A DNA stretch of 64,000 nucleotides from Azonexus hydrophilus DSM 23864 (GCF_000429605.1 NZ_AUCE01000016.1:62001-126000); one strand, 5' to 3'; positions 7,951 through 17,204 are shown, counted from the first letter of the stretch. Notes: a model not told the origin generated them from the sequence alone. Made by a program: numbers and translations.

Positions 7951-9249
7951 ATGACGACCGAACGCAAGGCAACTCTGAGTATCGACGGACAAGCACCTGT
8001 CGATTTCCCGATCATGTCCCCGACGCACGGCAACGACTGTGTCGACATCCGTACCCTGGGCGGCAAGACCGGCCTGTTCACCTACGACTCTGGTTTCCTG
8101 TCCACCGCCAGCTGCAAGTCCAAGATCACCTTCATCGACGGCGACAAGGGCGAACTGCTGTACCGCGGTTACCCGATCGAGCAACTGGCCGAGAACTGCA
8201 ACTTCCTGGAAGTTGCCTACCTGCTGAAGAACGGCGAACTGCCGAATGCCACCGAGAAGCTCAATTTCGAAACCACCATCAAGAAGCACACGATGGTACA
8301 CGACCAGCTGACCCGTTTCTACAACGGTTTCCGTCGTGACGCGCATCCGATGGCCGTCATGGTCGGTGTCGTTGGCGCCCTGTCCGCCTTCTACCACGAA
8401 GCCATGGACTACTCGGATGCCGAGCACCGCAACATCAGCTTCAACCGTATCGTGGCCAAGCTGCCGACCATCGTCGCCATGGCTTACAAGTACAACACCG
8501 GCGCACCGTTCCTGTATCCGGACAACGATCTGGACTACACCGCCAACTTCATGCGCATGATGTTCGGCAACCCGTGCGAGAAGTACGTGCCGAATCCGGT
8601 GCTGGTCCGCGCCCTTGACGTCATCTTCACGCTGCACGCCGACCACGAACAGAATGCCTCGACCTCGACCGTCCGTCTGGCCGGTTCGTCGGGCGCCAAC
8701 CCGTTTGCCTGTATCTCGGCCGGTATCGCCTGTCTGTGGGGTCCGGCACACGGCGGCGCGAACGAAGCCTGCCTGCAGATGCTGGAAGAAATCGGCGACG
8801 TTTCGCGTGTTGGCGAGTACATCAAGCGTGCCAAGGACAAGAACGATTCGTTCAAGCTGATGGGCTTCGGTCACCGCGTCTACAAGAACTTCGACCCGCG
8901 CGCCAAGCTGATGCGCAAGGTGTGCAATGACGTTCTCGGCGAACTGGGCCTGGAAAACGATCGCCTGTTCAAGCTGGCCATGGAACTGGAAAAGATCGCG
9001 CTGGAAGATCCGTACTTTGTCGAGAAGAAGCTCTACCCGAACGTCGACTTCTACTCTGGTATCGTCCAGAAGGCGATCGGTATCCCGACCGAGATGTTCA
9101 CCTGTATCTTCGCGCTGGCCCGTACGGTCGGCTGGATGACGCAGTGGGAAGAAATGATCTCCGATCCGGAATACAAGATCGGCCGTCCGCGTCAGTTGTA
9201 CATGGGCGCTGCCAAGCGCGACGTGGTACCGCTCGCCCAACGCGGCTAA
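7951..9249 (+). CDS. gltA: citrate synthase (type II)
   Basis: A 432-residue hexameric-type citrate synthase condensing acetyl-CoA and oxaloacetate. Active-site regions are intact: [30 protein letters not shown] with one catalytic His, [15 protein letters not shown] with the second, and the Asp/Arg region near VDFYSGIV. The N-terminal extension with TLSIDGQ matches the Gram-negative NADH-regulated form. The ATG at 7951 follows AAAGGGAA. An in-frame upstream start at 7918 lies inside the predicted promoter. An intrinsic terminator follows directly. Confidence 0.97.
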   Translation: MTTERKATLSIDGQAPVDFPIMSPTHGNDCVDIRTLGGKTGLFTYDSGFLSTASCKSKITFIDGDKGELLYRGYPIEQLAENCNFLEVAYLLKNGELPNATEKLNFETTIKKHTMVHDQLTRFYNGFRRDAHPMAVMVGVVGALSAFYHEAMDYSDAEHRNISFNRIVAKLPTIVAMAYKYNTGAPFLYPDNDLDYTANFMRMMFGNPCEKYVPNPVLVRALDVIFTLHADHEQNASTSTVRLAGSSGANPFACISAGIACLWGPAHGGANEACLQMLEEIGDVSRVGEYIKRAKDKNDSFKLMGFGHRVYKNFDPRAKLMRKVCNDVLGELGLENDRLFKLAMELEKIALEDPYFVEKKLYPNVDFYSGIVQKAIGIPTEMFTCIFALARTVGWMTQWEEMISDPEYKIGRPRQLYMGAAKRDVVPLAQRG

Positions 9250-9260
9250 TAAAAAGAATC

Positions 9261-9285
9261 GGGCGGCCGTGGGCCGCCCTTTTTT
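9261..9285 (+). terminator. intrinsic terminator after gltA
   Basis: Stem GGGCGGC / GCCGCCC with a 5-base loop followed by six T, 11 bases after the gltA stop. It separates gltA from the sucA operon. Confidence 0.9.
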
Positions 9286-9348
9286 ACATGCGGAGAATTG
9301 TCGGACTGCAACCGCAGCGACAGAGAACAAACCCTGGTGGGGACGCCT

Positions 9349-12189
9349 ATGACTACGATGAACGATAAATTCGACAGCACGCTTTACTTTGGCGGTAACG
9401 CACCCTTCGTCGAAGAAATTTACGAAAACTACCTCAACGATCCGACCTCGGTTCCGGCCGAGTGGCGCGATTACTTCGATCACCTGGCTCAGATGCCCGG
9501 CTTTGTCGCCCGCGATGTGGCGCACGCCCCGGTGGTCTCGGCTTTCGCCGAACTGGCCAAGAGCGGTGGCTTCAAGCCGGCCGCCCCGGCTTCGTCGACG
9601 ACCGAACACAAGAAGCAGTCGGCCGTCGGCCAGCTGGTCACCGCCTACCGCTCGCTCGGTACGCGCTGGGCCGATCTCGATCCGCTCAAGCGCCTGCCGC
9701 GTCCGAAGCTCGACGAACTGGAGCCGTCCTTCTACGGCTTCACCGACGCCGACCTGAACCAGACCTTCAACGTCGGTTCGCTCAAGGGTCTGCCGGAAAA
9801 CGCCAAGTTCAGCGACATCCTCGAAACGCTGAAGCAGACGTACTGCGGCACCATCGGTGTCGAGTACATGTACATGACCGATTACACCGAGAAGCGCTGG
9901 CTGCAGGAAAAGCTGGAAAGCATCCGCTCGCGTCCGACCTTCAACGTTGACCAGAAGAAGCGCATCCTTGAGCGCCTGACGGCAGCCGAGACCCTTGAGC
10001 GCTACCTGCATACCAAGTATGTCGGCCAGAAGCGCTTCTCGCTCGAAGGCGGTGAATCGCTGATCGTCGCCATGGATGAGGCCGTGCGTACCGGCGGCGC
10101 CATGGGCGTTGACGAAGTCGTCGTCGGCATGGCCCACCGCGGTCGCCTGAACGTGCTGGTCAATACGCTGGGCAAGGCCCCGTCAATGCTCTTCGCCGAA
10201 TTCGAAGGCAAGAAGAAGAGCGACCTGTCGGCCGGCGACGTCAAGTACCACATGGGCTTCTCGTCTGACGTGCAAACCCCGGGGGGCGCCTGCCACCTGA
10301 CGCTGGCCTTCAACCCGTCGCACCTCGAAATCGTCAACCCGGTTGTTGAAGGCTCGGTCTATGCCCGCCAGGTTCGTCGCGGTGAAGGCAGCAAGCACAA
10401 GGTCATGCCCATCCTGATCCACGGCGATGCCGCCGTTGCCGGTCAGGGTGTCAACCAGGAAATGCTCAATTTCTCGCAGACGCGCGGTTACGGCGTCGGC
10501 GGCACGCTGCACATCGTGGTCAACAACCAGGTCGGTTTCACCACCTCCGACCCGCGCGATTACCGTTCCGGCCACTATTGCACCGACATCTTCAAGATGT
10601 CCGATGCCCCGATCTTCCACGTCAATGGTGACGATCCGGAAGCCGTGGCGCTGGTTACCCAGCTGGCCGTCGAATATCGCCAGACCTTCCAGAAGAACGT
10701 CGTCGTCGACATCATCTGCTACCGCAAGCTCGGTCACAACGAGCAGGACGAGCCGATGGTCACGCAGCCGCTGATGTACAAGATCATTGCCAAGCATCCG
10801 GGTACCCGCAAGCTGTACGGCGACAAGCTGATCGCCGAAGGCACGCTGCCGGCCGACGGTCCTGACCTGATGATCAAGGAATACCGCGAGCACCTGGACA
10901 AGGGCGAGCTGCTGTACAACCCGGTGCTGGCCGGCTACAAGCATCCGATGACCATCGACTGGACGCCGTTCCTGACGAAGAACTACATCGAGACCTGCGA
11001 TACCCGTGTGCCGGTTGCCGAACTGCAACGCCTGGCTCAGCGCCTGACCACCTTGCCGGAAGGCTTCACGCTGCATTCGCGCGTCAAGAAGATCGTCGAG
11101 GATCGCGCCGCGATGGGCGAGGGCAAGCTGCCGGTCGACTGGGGTATGGCCGAGAACCTGGCCTACGCTTCGCTGCTGGTTTCCGGCTACGGCGTCCGCA
11201 TCTCCGGTGAAGACGTCGGTCGCGGTACCTTCTTCCACCGTCATGCTGCCTTCCACGACCAGAACCGTACCAACTGGGACACCGGCACCTACCATCCGCT
11301 GAAGAACCTGCAGGAAAAGCAGGCCGGCTTCCAGTGCTACGACTCGGTCCTGTCCGAAGAGGCCGTGCTCGCCTTCGACTACGGCTACGCTTCGGCCAAC
11401 CCGTACGAGCTGGTGATCTGGGAAGGTCAGTTCGGCGACTTCGCCAACGGTGCCCAGGTCGTCATCGACCAGTTCATCGCTTCCGGCGAAGCCAAGTGGG
11501 GCCGCGCCTGCGGTCTGGTCATGCTGTTGCCGCACGGCTACGAAGGTCAGGGTCCGGAACACTCATCCGCCCGCCTGGAACGCTTCATGCAGTTGTGCGC
11601 CGAAATGAACATGGAAGTCTGCGTGCCGACCACGGCCGCCCAGGTCTTCCACATGCTGCGCCGTCAGGGTGTCCGCATGCAGCGCAAGCCGCTGATCGTC
11701 ATGTCGCCCAAGTCGCTGCTGCGCCACAAGGATGCCGCCTCGTCGCTGGAAGAACTGGCCAACGGCGAATTCCAGCGCGTCATCGGTGAAGTGGACGACC
11801 TCGATGCGAAGAAGGTCAAGCGCGTTGTGCTGTGCTGCGGCAAGGTCTACTACGACCTGGTCAATGCCCGTCGCGAGAAGAAGATCAACGATATTGCCAT
11901 TGTCCGTCTCGAGCAGTTGTATCCTTTCCCGAAGGAATCGCTCGAACAGGAGCTGGCCAAGTATCCGAAGGCGACCGAAATCGTCTGGGCCCAGGAAGAA
12001 CCCCGCAACCAGGGGGCCTGGTACTGGATCGCCTCGCGTCACCACCTGGATTCGCAACTCGGCAGCAAGCAGAAGATGCTGCTGGTGTCCCGTCCGGCTT
12101 CCTCGTCCCCGGCGGTTGGCTATCTGGCCAAGCACAACGAGCAACAAAAGGCACTGATCGAGTCCGCCCTGGGCAAGATCGAGTACTGA
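9349..12189 (+). CDS. sucA: 2-oxoglutarate dehydrogenase E1 component
   Basis: A 946-residue thiamine-diphosphate E1 subunit of the 2-oxoglutarate dehydrogenase complex. It has the N-terminal DSTLYFGGNAPFVEEIYENY segment used for E2 docking, GMAHRGRLNVLVN, the ThDP/Mg region with IVVNNQVGFTTSDP, HVNGDDPEAV, and the transketolase-like part with LPHGYEGQGPEHSSARLERF and WAQEEPRNQGAW. The ATG at 9349 has GGTGGGGA upstream; a second in-frame ATG follows three codons later. First gene of sucA-sucB-(hairpin)-lpd. Confidence 0.97.
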   Translation: MTTMNDKFDSTLYFGGNAPFVEEIYENYLNDPTSVPAEWRDYFDHLAQMPGFVARDVAHAPVVSAFAELAKSGGFKPAAPASSTTEHKKQSAVGQLVTAYRSLGTRWADLDPLKRLPRPKLDELEPSFYGFTDADLNQTFNVGSLKGLPENAKFSDILETLKQTYCGTIGVEYMYMTDYTEKRWLQEKLESIRSRPTFNVDQKKRILERLTAAETLERYLHTKYVGQKRFSLEGGESLIVAMDEAVRTGGAMGVDEVVVGMAHRGRLNVLVNTLGKAPSMLFAEFEGKKKSDLSAGDVKYHMGFSSDVQTPGGACHLTLAFNPSHLEIVNPVVEGSVYARQVRRGEGSKHKVMPILIHGDAAVAGQGVNQEMLNFSQTRGYGVGGTLHIVVNNQVGFTTSDPRDYRSGHYCTDIFKMSDAPIFHVNGDDPEAVALVTQLAVEYRQTFQKNVVVDIICYRKLGHNEQDEPMVTQPLMYKIIAKHPGTRKLYGDKLIAEGTLPADGPDLMIKEYREHLDKGELLYNPVLAGYKHPMTIDWTPFLTKNYIETCDTRVPVAELQRLAQRLTTLPEGFTLHSRVKKIVEDRAAMGEGKLPVDWGMAENLAYASLLVSGYGVRISGEDVGRGTFFHRHAAFHDQNRTNWDTGTYHPLKNLQEKQAGFQCYDSVLSEEAVLAFDYGYASANPYELVIWEGQFGDFANGAQVVIDQFIASGEAKWGRACGLVMLLPHGYEGQGPEHSSARLERFMQLCAEMNMEVCVPTTAAQVFHMLRRQGVRMQRKPLIVMSPKSLLRHKDAASSLEELANGEFQRVIGEVDDLDAKKVKRVVLCCGKVYYDLVNARREKKINDIAIVRLEQLYPFPKESLEQELAKYPKATEIVWAQEEPRNQGAWYWIASRHHLDSQLGSKQKMLLVSRPASSSPAVGYLAKHNEQQKALIESALGKIEY

Positions 12190-12213
12190 TAACTAAAGCA
12201 GAGTGGAGTCACC

Positions 12214-13449
12214 ATGAGCATTATCGAAGTTCAAGTTCCGCAACTGTCCGAGTCCGTCGCCGAAGGCACGCTGGCTTCCTGGAAGAAGAAGATCGGCGAA
12301 GCCGTCGCCCGCGACGAAATCCTGATCGACATCGAAACCGACAAGGTCGTCCTCGAAGTGCCGTCGCCCGGCGCTGGCGTGCTGGTCGAAATCATCAAGG
12401 CTGACGGCGAGACCGTGGTTTCCGGCGAACTGATCGCCCGGATCGACACCGCTGCCGTCGCTGGTGCGGCTGCACCGGCCCCGGCTGCCGAAGCACCGAA
12501 GGCTGCTGCGCCTGCCGCCGCCCCGGCCCCGGCCGCTGCTGCACCGGCCGGTACGGCCAGCCCGGCTGCCCGCAAGATCCTCGACGAGAAGGGCATCGCT
12601 GCCGCTGACGTCGCCGGTTCGGGTCGTGGTGGTCGCGTGACCAAGGAAGACGCCGTGGCCGCCCAGGCCAAGCCGGCTGCCGGCCCGGTCGTTGCTGCCA
12701 AGTCGACCACCTCGCTGCCGGTGCCGCCGACCGGTGTCGCCCTCGGTGACCGCACCGAAGAGCGCGTGCCGATGACCCGTCTGCGCGCCCGCATCGCCGA
12801 GCGCCTGCTGCAGTCGCAACAGACCAACGCCATCCTGACCACGTTCAACGAAGTGAACATGGCCCCGGTCATGGCCCTGCGCAAGCAGTACGGCGAGAAG
12901 TTCGAGAAGACCCACGGCGTTCGCCTCGGCTTCATGGGCTTCTTCGTCAAGGCTGCCTGTGCCGCCCTGCAGAAGTTCCCGATCCTGAACGCTTCGGTTG
13001 ATGGCAACGACATCGTCTACCACGGCTACATCGACATCGGTATCGCTGTCGGTTCGCCGCGCGGCCTGGTCGTGCCGATCATCCGCAACGCCGACCAGAT
13101 GTCGATCGCCGACATCGAGAAGAAGATCGCCGAGTTCGGCAACAAGGCCAAGGATGGCAAGCTGTCGATCGAAGAACTGACCGGCGGTACCTTCTCGATC
13201 TCGAACGGCGGCATCTTCGGTTCGATGATGTCCACCCCGATCATCAACCCGCCGCAATCCGCGATCCTCGGCATTCATGCCACCAAGGACCGCGCCGTGG
13301 TGGAAAATGGTCAGGTCGTCGTGCGTCCGATCAACTACCTCGCCATGTCCTACGATCACCGCATCATCGACGGCCGTGAAGCCGTCCTCGGTCTGGTGGC
13401 CATGAAGGAAGCGCTGGAAGATCCGGCCCGTCTGCTCCTCGGCGTCTGA
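12214..13449 (+). CDS. sucB: dihydrolipoyllysine succinyltransferase (E2)
   Basis: The 411-residue E2 core of the 2-oxoglutarate dehydrogenase complex. It has one lipoyl domain (about 1-77) with the lipoylated Lys at about residue 44 in ETDKVVLEV, then an Ala/Pro linker. The E3/E1-binding domain begins at PAARKILDEKGI (about 115-150), and the catalytic domain includes SYDHRIIDGREAV with the active-site His. The gene lies 24 bases after sucA with GGAG before the ATG. A strong hairpin follows before lpd. Confidence 0.97.
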   Translation: MSIIEVQVPQLSESVAEGTLASWKKKIGEAVARDEILIDIETDKVVLEVPSPGAGVLVEIIKADGETVVSGELIARIDTAAVAGAAAPAPAAEAPKAAAPAAAPAPAAAAPAGTASPAARKILDEKGIAAADVAGSGRGGRVTKEDAVAAQAKPAAGPVVAAKSTTSLPVPPTGVALGDRTEERVPMTRLRARIAERLLQSQQTNAILTTFNEVNMAPVMALRKQYGEKFEKTHGVRLGFMGFFVKAACAALQKFPILNASVDGNDIVYHGYIDIGIAVGSPRGLVVPIIRNADQMSIADIEKKIAEFGNKAKDGKLSIEELTGGTFSISNGGIFGSMMSTPIINPPQSAILGIHATKDRAVVENGQVVVRPINYLAMSYDHRIIDGREAVLGLVAMKEALEDPARLLLGV

Positions 13450-13462
13450 TCGACGTTTGCCG

Positions 13463-13496
13463 GCGCCAGTGCCTGATTCCAGGCGCTGGCGCTTTT
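13463..13496 (+). terminator. hairpin with short T-run between sucB and lpd
   Basis: A 13-bp stem GCGCCAGTGCCTG / CAGGCGCTGGCGC with one G-T pair and a 4-base loop, followed by TTTTGC. It lies inside what is probably one operon and may be a leaky terminator or a 3'-end stabiliser. The T-run is short, so partial readthrough is expected. Confidence 0.65.
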
Positions 13497-13524
13497 GCAC
13501 ATCTGAAATCTGAAAGGTTTACAC

Positions 13525-14946
13525 ATGTCCAAGCAATTCGACGTGCTCGTCATCGGTGGTGGCCCCGGCGGCTATGTTGCCGCCATCCGCGCTGCTCAGC
13601 TCGGCTTCAACACCGCCTGTGCCGAATCCAACGCCTATGCCGATCCCAAGGGCGAACCGCGTCTTGGCGGTACCTGTCTGAACGTGGGCTGCATCCCGTC
13701 CAAGGCCCTGCTGCGCTCTTCGGAACTCTACGAAGAAGCCAATCATTCCTTCGCCATGCACGGCATCTCGGCCAAGGGCGTCAGCATTGACGTCGGCACC
13801 ATGATCGGCCGCAAGAACACCATCGTCACCCAGCTGACCGGCGGCATCCGTGGCCTGTTCAAGAAGAACAAGGTCACCGGCCTCAACGGTCACGCCAGCT
13901 TCGCCGGCAAGGAAGGCGAACTGTACAAGGTCAAGGTTGGCGAGGAAGAAGTCCTGGCCAAGCACGTGATCATCGCTACCGGCTCCAAGCCGCGCCACCT
14001 CGACGGCATCCCGGTCGATAACAAGGTGATCTGCGACAACGTCGGCGCGCTCGATTTCGACGCCGCGCCGAAGCGTCTGGGCGTCATCGGCGCCGGCGTC
14101 ATCGGCCTGGAAATGGGCTCGGTCTGGCGTCGTCTCGGTACCGACGTCACCGTGCTCGAAGCCGCTCCGGACTTCCTGCCGTTCGCCGACCAGGACATCG
14201 CCAAGGAAGCGCTCAAGCTGTTCACCAAGCAGGGCCTGAAGATCACCACCGGCATCAAGCTGGGCAAGGTCTCGGTCGCCAAGAAGGGTGTCACCGTCGA
14301 GTACGAAGACAAGGACGGTGCCAAGAAGCTCGAATGCGACAAGCTGATTGTTTCGGTCGGTCGCATACCGAACACCGACGGCCTCAACGGCGACGCCGTT
14401 GGCCTGAAGCTGAACGAGCGCGGCCAGGTTGAAGTCAACGGTCACTGCCAGACCAACCTGCCCAACGTCTGGGCGGTCGGCGACGTCGTTCGCGGTCCGA
14501 TGCTGGCGCACAAGGCCTCGGAAGAGGGCGTCATGGTTGCCGAACTGATCGCCGGTCAGGCCGGTCACTGCAACTTCGAGACGATCCCGGGCGTGGTCTA
14601 CACCCATCCGGAAATCGCCTGGGTCGGCAAGACCGAACAGCAGCTCAAGGCCGAAGGCATTGCCTACAAGCCGGGCAAGGTGCCGTTCATGGCCAGCGGC
14701 CGGGCACTCGGCAACGGCGACGCCAGCGGCTTCGTCAAGGTCCTGGCCTGCGCCAAGACCGACCGCATCCTCGGTGTGCACATCATCGGCAACAGCGCCT
14801 CCGAGCTGATCGCCGAAGCTGTCGTCACGATGGAGTTTGCTGGTGCTTCCGAAGACCTCGGCCGCATCTGCCACGCCCACCCGACGCTGTCGGAAATCGT
14901 GCACGAAGCTGCCCTGGCCTGCGACAAGCGCTCGCTGCACTTCTAA
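13525..14946 (+). CDS. lpdA: dihydrolipoyl dehydrogenase (E3)
   Basis: A 473-residue FAD-dependent disulfide oxidoreductase that reoxidises the lipoyl group of the E2 above. FAD motif VIGGGPGGYVAA is at the N-terminus, the redox disulfide is in GGTCLNVGCIPSK (Cys at about 51 and 56), the second NAD motif is GVIGAGVIGLEMG, and the C-terminal His-Glu pair is in CHAHPTLSEIVHEA. The gene follows the sucB hairpin and ends at a strong terminator. It may also serve other lipoyl complexes. Confidence 0.97.
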   Translation: MSKQFDVLVIGGGPGGYVAAIRAAQLGFNTACAESNAYADPKGEPRLGGTCLNVGCIPSKALLRSSELYEEANHSFAMHGISAKGVSIDVGTMIGRKNTIVTQLTGGIRGLFKKNKVTGLNGHASFAGKEGELYKVKVGEEEVLAKHVIIATGSKPRHLDGIPVDNKVICDNVGALDFDAAPKRLGVIGAGVIGLEMGSVWRRLGTDVTVLEAAPDFLPFADQDIAKEALKLFTKQGLKITTGIKLGKVSVAKKGVTVEYEDKDGAKKLECDKLIVSVGRIPNTDGLNGDAVGLKLNERGQVEVNGHCQTNLPNVWAVGDVVRGPMLAHKASEEGVMVAELIAGQAGHCNFETIPGVVYTHPEIAWVGKTEQQLKAEGIAYKPGKVPFMASGRALGNGDASGFVKVLACAKTDRILGVHIIGNSASELIAEAVVTMEFAGASEDLGRICHAHPTLSEIVHEAALACDKRSLHF

Positions 14947-14964
14947 GCCCGGTTTTTCCGGCAC

Positions 14965-14998
14965 AAAAGGCGGTTGCGGTGACGCAACCGCCTTTTTT
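14965..14998 (+). terminator. intrinsic terminator after lpdA
   Basis: AAAAGGCGGTTGCG, loop GTGA, CGCAACCGCC and TTTTTT, 19 bases after the lpd stop. It closes the sucA-sucB-lpd unit. Confidence 0.93.
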
Positions 14999-15047
14999 AT
15001 TTGCGAAAATAGCGACTCTTCCCCCAATCCAGAATAACGACGCCTCG

Positions 15048-16166
15048 ATGCCTCATAAAAAACTCAATGTCTCCCCGACCGGGATGCTCGATGCCTACAA
15101 TGCGCTGCTTGCCGAACGCGGCTATGTTGCCGACGCGGCGCAGATGGCGGCGGCGAATGCCCTGCAGAACCTCTACACCCAGTTGCTGCAATTCAAGGTG
15201 CAGCGCGGCAGCACCCTCAAGCGCCTGCTCAGCCCGCCCAAGCCGCCCAAGGGCGTGTATTTCTGGGGTGGCGTCGGGCGCGGCAAGAGCTTCCTGATGG
15301 ATTGCTTCTACGACTCGGTCCCGTACCGGCGCAAGAAGCGCCTGCATTTCCATTCCTTCATGCAGCAGATTCACCGCGACCTGGAGAAATTCAAGGGCGA
15401 GCCCGATCCCATGCTGAAGCTGGCCGAGTCCATCGCCAAGGACGTGCGCCTGCTCTGTTTCGACGAATTCCACGTCTCCGACATCGCCGATGCAATGATC
15501 CTCGGCCGCCTGCTCGAAGGGCTTTTTGCCAATGGCGTGATCCTGGTGATGACTTCGAACTACCCGCCGGACCGGCTCTACCCGAACGGCCTGCATCGCG
15601 AGAGCTTCCTGCCGGCCATCGCCTTGCTGAACCGCAATCTCGACGTTTACGAAGTCGAAGCCGGCATCGATTACCGCTTGCGCGCGCTTGAGCAGGTCGA
15701 GATCTATCACCATCCTGCCGACGATGCCGCCGAAGCCAAGATGCTCGAATACTTCCACATGGTGGCCGGCGAGGAGGGCAAGCGCGGCGGACATATCGAG
15801 GTGCTGGATCGCGATATCCCGACGGTGCGGCGGGGGCATGGCGTGATCTGGTTCGACTTCCGCACCCTCTGCGGTGGTCCGCGCTCGCAGAACGACTATC
15901 TCGAAATCTCACGCAGTTACCATACCGTGCTGCTCTCGAAGATACCGAAAATGACCGTGCACCAGGCCTCGGAGGCGCGTCGCTTCACCTGGCTGGTCGA
16001 TGTCTTCTACGACAACAAGGTCAAGCTGATCGCCACCGCCGACTGTGCTGCCGACGCGCTGTACACCGAGGGTACCCAGGCCAGCGAATTCAAGCGTACA
16101 GTAAGCCGTCTGACCGAGATGAACTCGCGTGAATATCTGGCCCAGCCGCATATCGTCGCACCCTGA
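15048..16166 (+). CDS. zapE: cell division ATPase ZapE (AFG1-like)
   Basis: A 372-residue P-loop ATPase of the AFG1/ZapE family, a divisome-associated protein that interacts with FtsZ. Walker A is GGVGRGKS at about 74-81, Walker B is LLCFDEFHVSD, and the sensor region LVMTSNYPPDRLYPNGLHRE is typical. The later FRTLCGGPRSQNDYLEI and the arginine-rich end VSRLTEM also fit. The start is the ATG at 15048; upstream in-frame sequence overlaps the lpd terminator. The next gene follows 10 bases after the stop, probably in one transcript. Confidence 0.93.
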   Translation: MPHKKLNVSPTGMLDAYNALLAERGYVADAAQMAAANALQNLYTQLLQFKVQRGSTLKRLLSPPKPPKGVYFWGGVGRGKSFLMDCFYDSVPYRRKKRLHFHSFMQQIHRDLEKFKGEPDPMLKLAESIAKDVRLLCFDEFHVSDIADAMILGRLLEGLFANGVILVMTSNYPPDRLYPNGLHRESFLPAIALLNRNLDVYEVEAGIDYRLRALEQVEIYHHPADDAAEAKMLEYFHMVAGEEGKRGGHIEVLDRDIPTVRRGHGVIWFDFRTLCGGPRSQNDYLEISRSYHTVLLSKIPKMTVHQASEARRFTWLVDVFYDNKVKLIATADCAADALYTEGTQASEFKRTVSRLTEMNSREYLAQPHIVAP

Positions 16167-16176
16167 GGAGAAGACC

Positions 16177-16974
16177 ATGCGCCAGCGTCTGCATACCCTG
16201 TTCGGCCTGTTTCTGCTGTGCTGGATCGGCATCGTCCAGGCGCAGTCGCTGGAGGTCATCGAACTCAAGAGCCGGACGGTCGATGAAGTGCTGCCGGCAC
16301 TGCTGCCGCTGGTCGAGCCGGGCGGCACGCTGACCGGCATGAACAACCAGCTGTTTCTGCGCACCTCGCCGCGCAACCGCGAGGACATCAAGCGGGCGCT
16401 GGCGGCGATCGACAAGCCGGCCCGGCGTTTGATCATCCACGTGGCCCACGATCGCCAGCAACAGTCCGCCAACCGTGGCGCGGAAGCCGTCGGTCAGGTC
16501 ATCTTCGGCGGCAAGCCGCAGGCCAGCGTCGATGCGCGCGTCTGGGATACCCGCAGCCAGCGCGGCGAAAATGCCGCCCAGCGGGTGCAGACCGTGGAAG
16601 GCGGCCGTGCCTTCATCCAGGTCGGTCGCTCGCTGCCGGTGCCGATGCGCCAGGTTGCCGTCGGTCCGGGCGGTGCCATCGTCAACGACAGCGTCGTCTA
16701 TCGCGACATCGGCAGCGGCTTCCACGCCAGCCCGCGGGTCAGCGGCGATCGGGTAACGCTGGAAATCTCGCAGCAGGCCGAACAACTGGAAGGGCGGGGC
16801 GTGATTGCCGGACAACGACTGGCAACCACGGTCAGCGGCCGGCTCGGCGAATGGATGGAACTTGGCGGCACCGGCCAGCAGGCGAACACGCGCCAGGGCG
16901 GTTCGTACAGCGTCGGCACCGGGCAGATGCGCGATGCGCGTTCGATCTGGCTGATGGTCGAGGAAATCGACTGA
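16177..16974 (+). CDS. exported secretin-like short-domain protein
   Basis: A 265-residue protein with a signal peptide (about 1-23, cleavage after VQAQ or similar). An N-terminal region resembles the short N1-type domain of type II/III secretins (VIELKSRTVDEVLPALLPLVEPGGTLTGMNNQLFLRTSP, then about 60-80 with REDIKRALAAIDKPARRLIIHV). The rest is Gly/Gln-rich beta sequence, as in periplasmic secretin-associated proteins. It is too short for a pore and lacks a C-terminal secretin channel. ATG at 16177 has GAGGAGA just upstream. It is cotranscribed with zapE. No other secretion or pilus gene is nearby, so the partner is unknown. Confidence 0.75.
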   Translation: MRQRLHTLFGLFLLCWIGIVQAQSLEVIELKSRTVDEVLPALLPLVEPGGTLTGMNNQLFLRTSPRNREDIKRALAAIDKPARRLIIHVAHDRQQQSANRGAEAVGQVIFGGKPQASVDARVWDTRSQRGENAAQRVQTVEGGRAFIQVGRSLPVPMRQVAVGPGGAIVNDSVVYRDIGSGFHASPRVSGDRVTLEISQQAEQLEGRGVIAGQRLATTVSGRLGEWMELGGTGQQANTRQGGSYSVGTGQMRDARSIWLMVEEID

Positions 16975-17000
16975 GCCTGGTGCTGCAGCATGGCTTTTTT
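16974..17000 (+). terminator. possible intrinsic terminator after the secretin-like gene
   Basis: A mismatched hairpin with AGCC / GGCT as base pairs and the palindrome TGCTGCAGCA in its centre, followed by TTTTTT at 16995-17000. The stem is imperfect but the T-run is clear. Confidence 0.45.
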
Positions 17001-17006
17001 CAGGGC

Positions 17007-17012
17007 TATAAT
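17007..17012 (+). promoter_or_regulatory. -10 box for the topAI leader transcript
   Basis: A consensus TATAAT lies about 200 bases before topAI, just after the preceding terminator-like element. The -35 region (TGCAGC at 16984-16989, 17-base spacer) is weak. It predicts a leader of roughly 190 bases. Confidence 0.45.
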
Positions 17013-17074
17013 GCAGGCCTTGGCAGCCCAGTGGAACCACGGCGCTGACCTCCATACCTTTTGATAGGCTCAGT

Positions 17075-17101
17075 ATGTTGGAGAGTGTAGCAATCCGATA
17101 A
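17075..17101 (+). CDS. short upstream ORF in the topAI leader (putative leader peptide)
   Basis: An ATG-initiated ORF of eight codons (MLESVAIR) followed by TAA, with AGG six bases upstream as a weak ribosome binding site. Its codons 3-7 coincide with the 5' arm of the long helix that closes the leader. In E. coli the topAI leader is controlled by ribosome stalling on an upstream ORF called toiL, so a similar regulatory role is inferred here. I do not know whether the peptide sequence is shared with toiL. Translation of this ORF is unproven. Confidence 0.45.
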   Translation: MLESVAIR

Positions 17102-17204
17102 CACAGTCCCGAAGTCCGGACTGTCTGTTATCGCCATGCAAGAACCGTCGCGATCACCCTGATCAGGGTGGCCGCTGTCCTGCATTTGATTGCTACAGAC
17201 TCTC
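17081..17204 (+). promoter_or_regulatory. structured 5' leader upstream of topAI
   Basis: Three nested or adjacent helices can be drawn by eye. P1: 17081-17094 pairs with 17189-17204 (14 bp, one 2-base bulge at 17197-17198). P2: 17096-17109 pairs with 17118-17133 (8 plus 6 bp, 2-base bulge, 8-base loop). P3: 17136-17140 pairs with 17181-17185, with an inner palindrome CACCCTGATCAGGGTG at 17155-17170. P1 ends five bases before the topAI ATG, which has no recognisable Shine-Dalgarno. The likely role is switching topAI expression. Confidence 0.7.

Noticed and set aside
7882..10137. 751-codon ORF on the minus strand opposite gltA and sucA
   Set aside because: It is a GC-rich shadow of two well-known genes. 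It has no recognisable domain and is low in features of real proteins.
17136..17162. Second short ORF (eight codons, MQEPSRSP) in the topAI leader
   Set aside because: It lacks any ribosome binding site and begins inside the P2-P3 junction, so it is less likely to be translated than the ORF at 17075.
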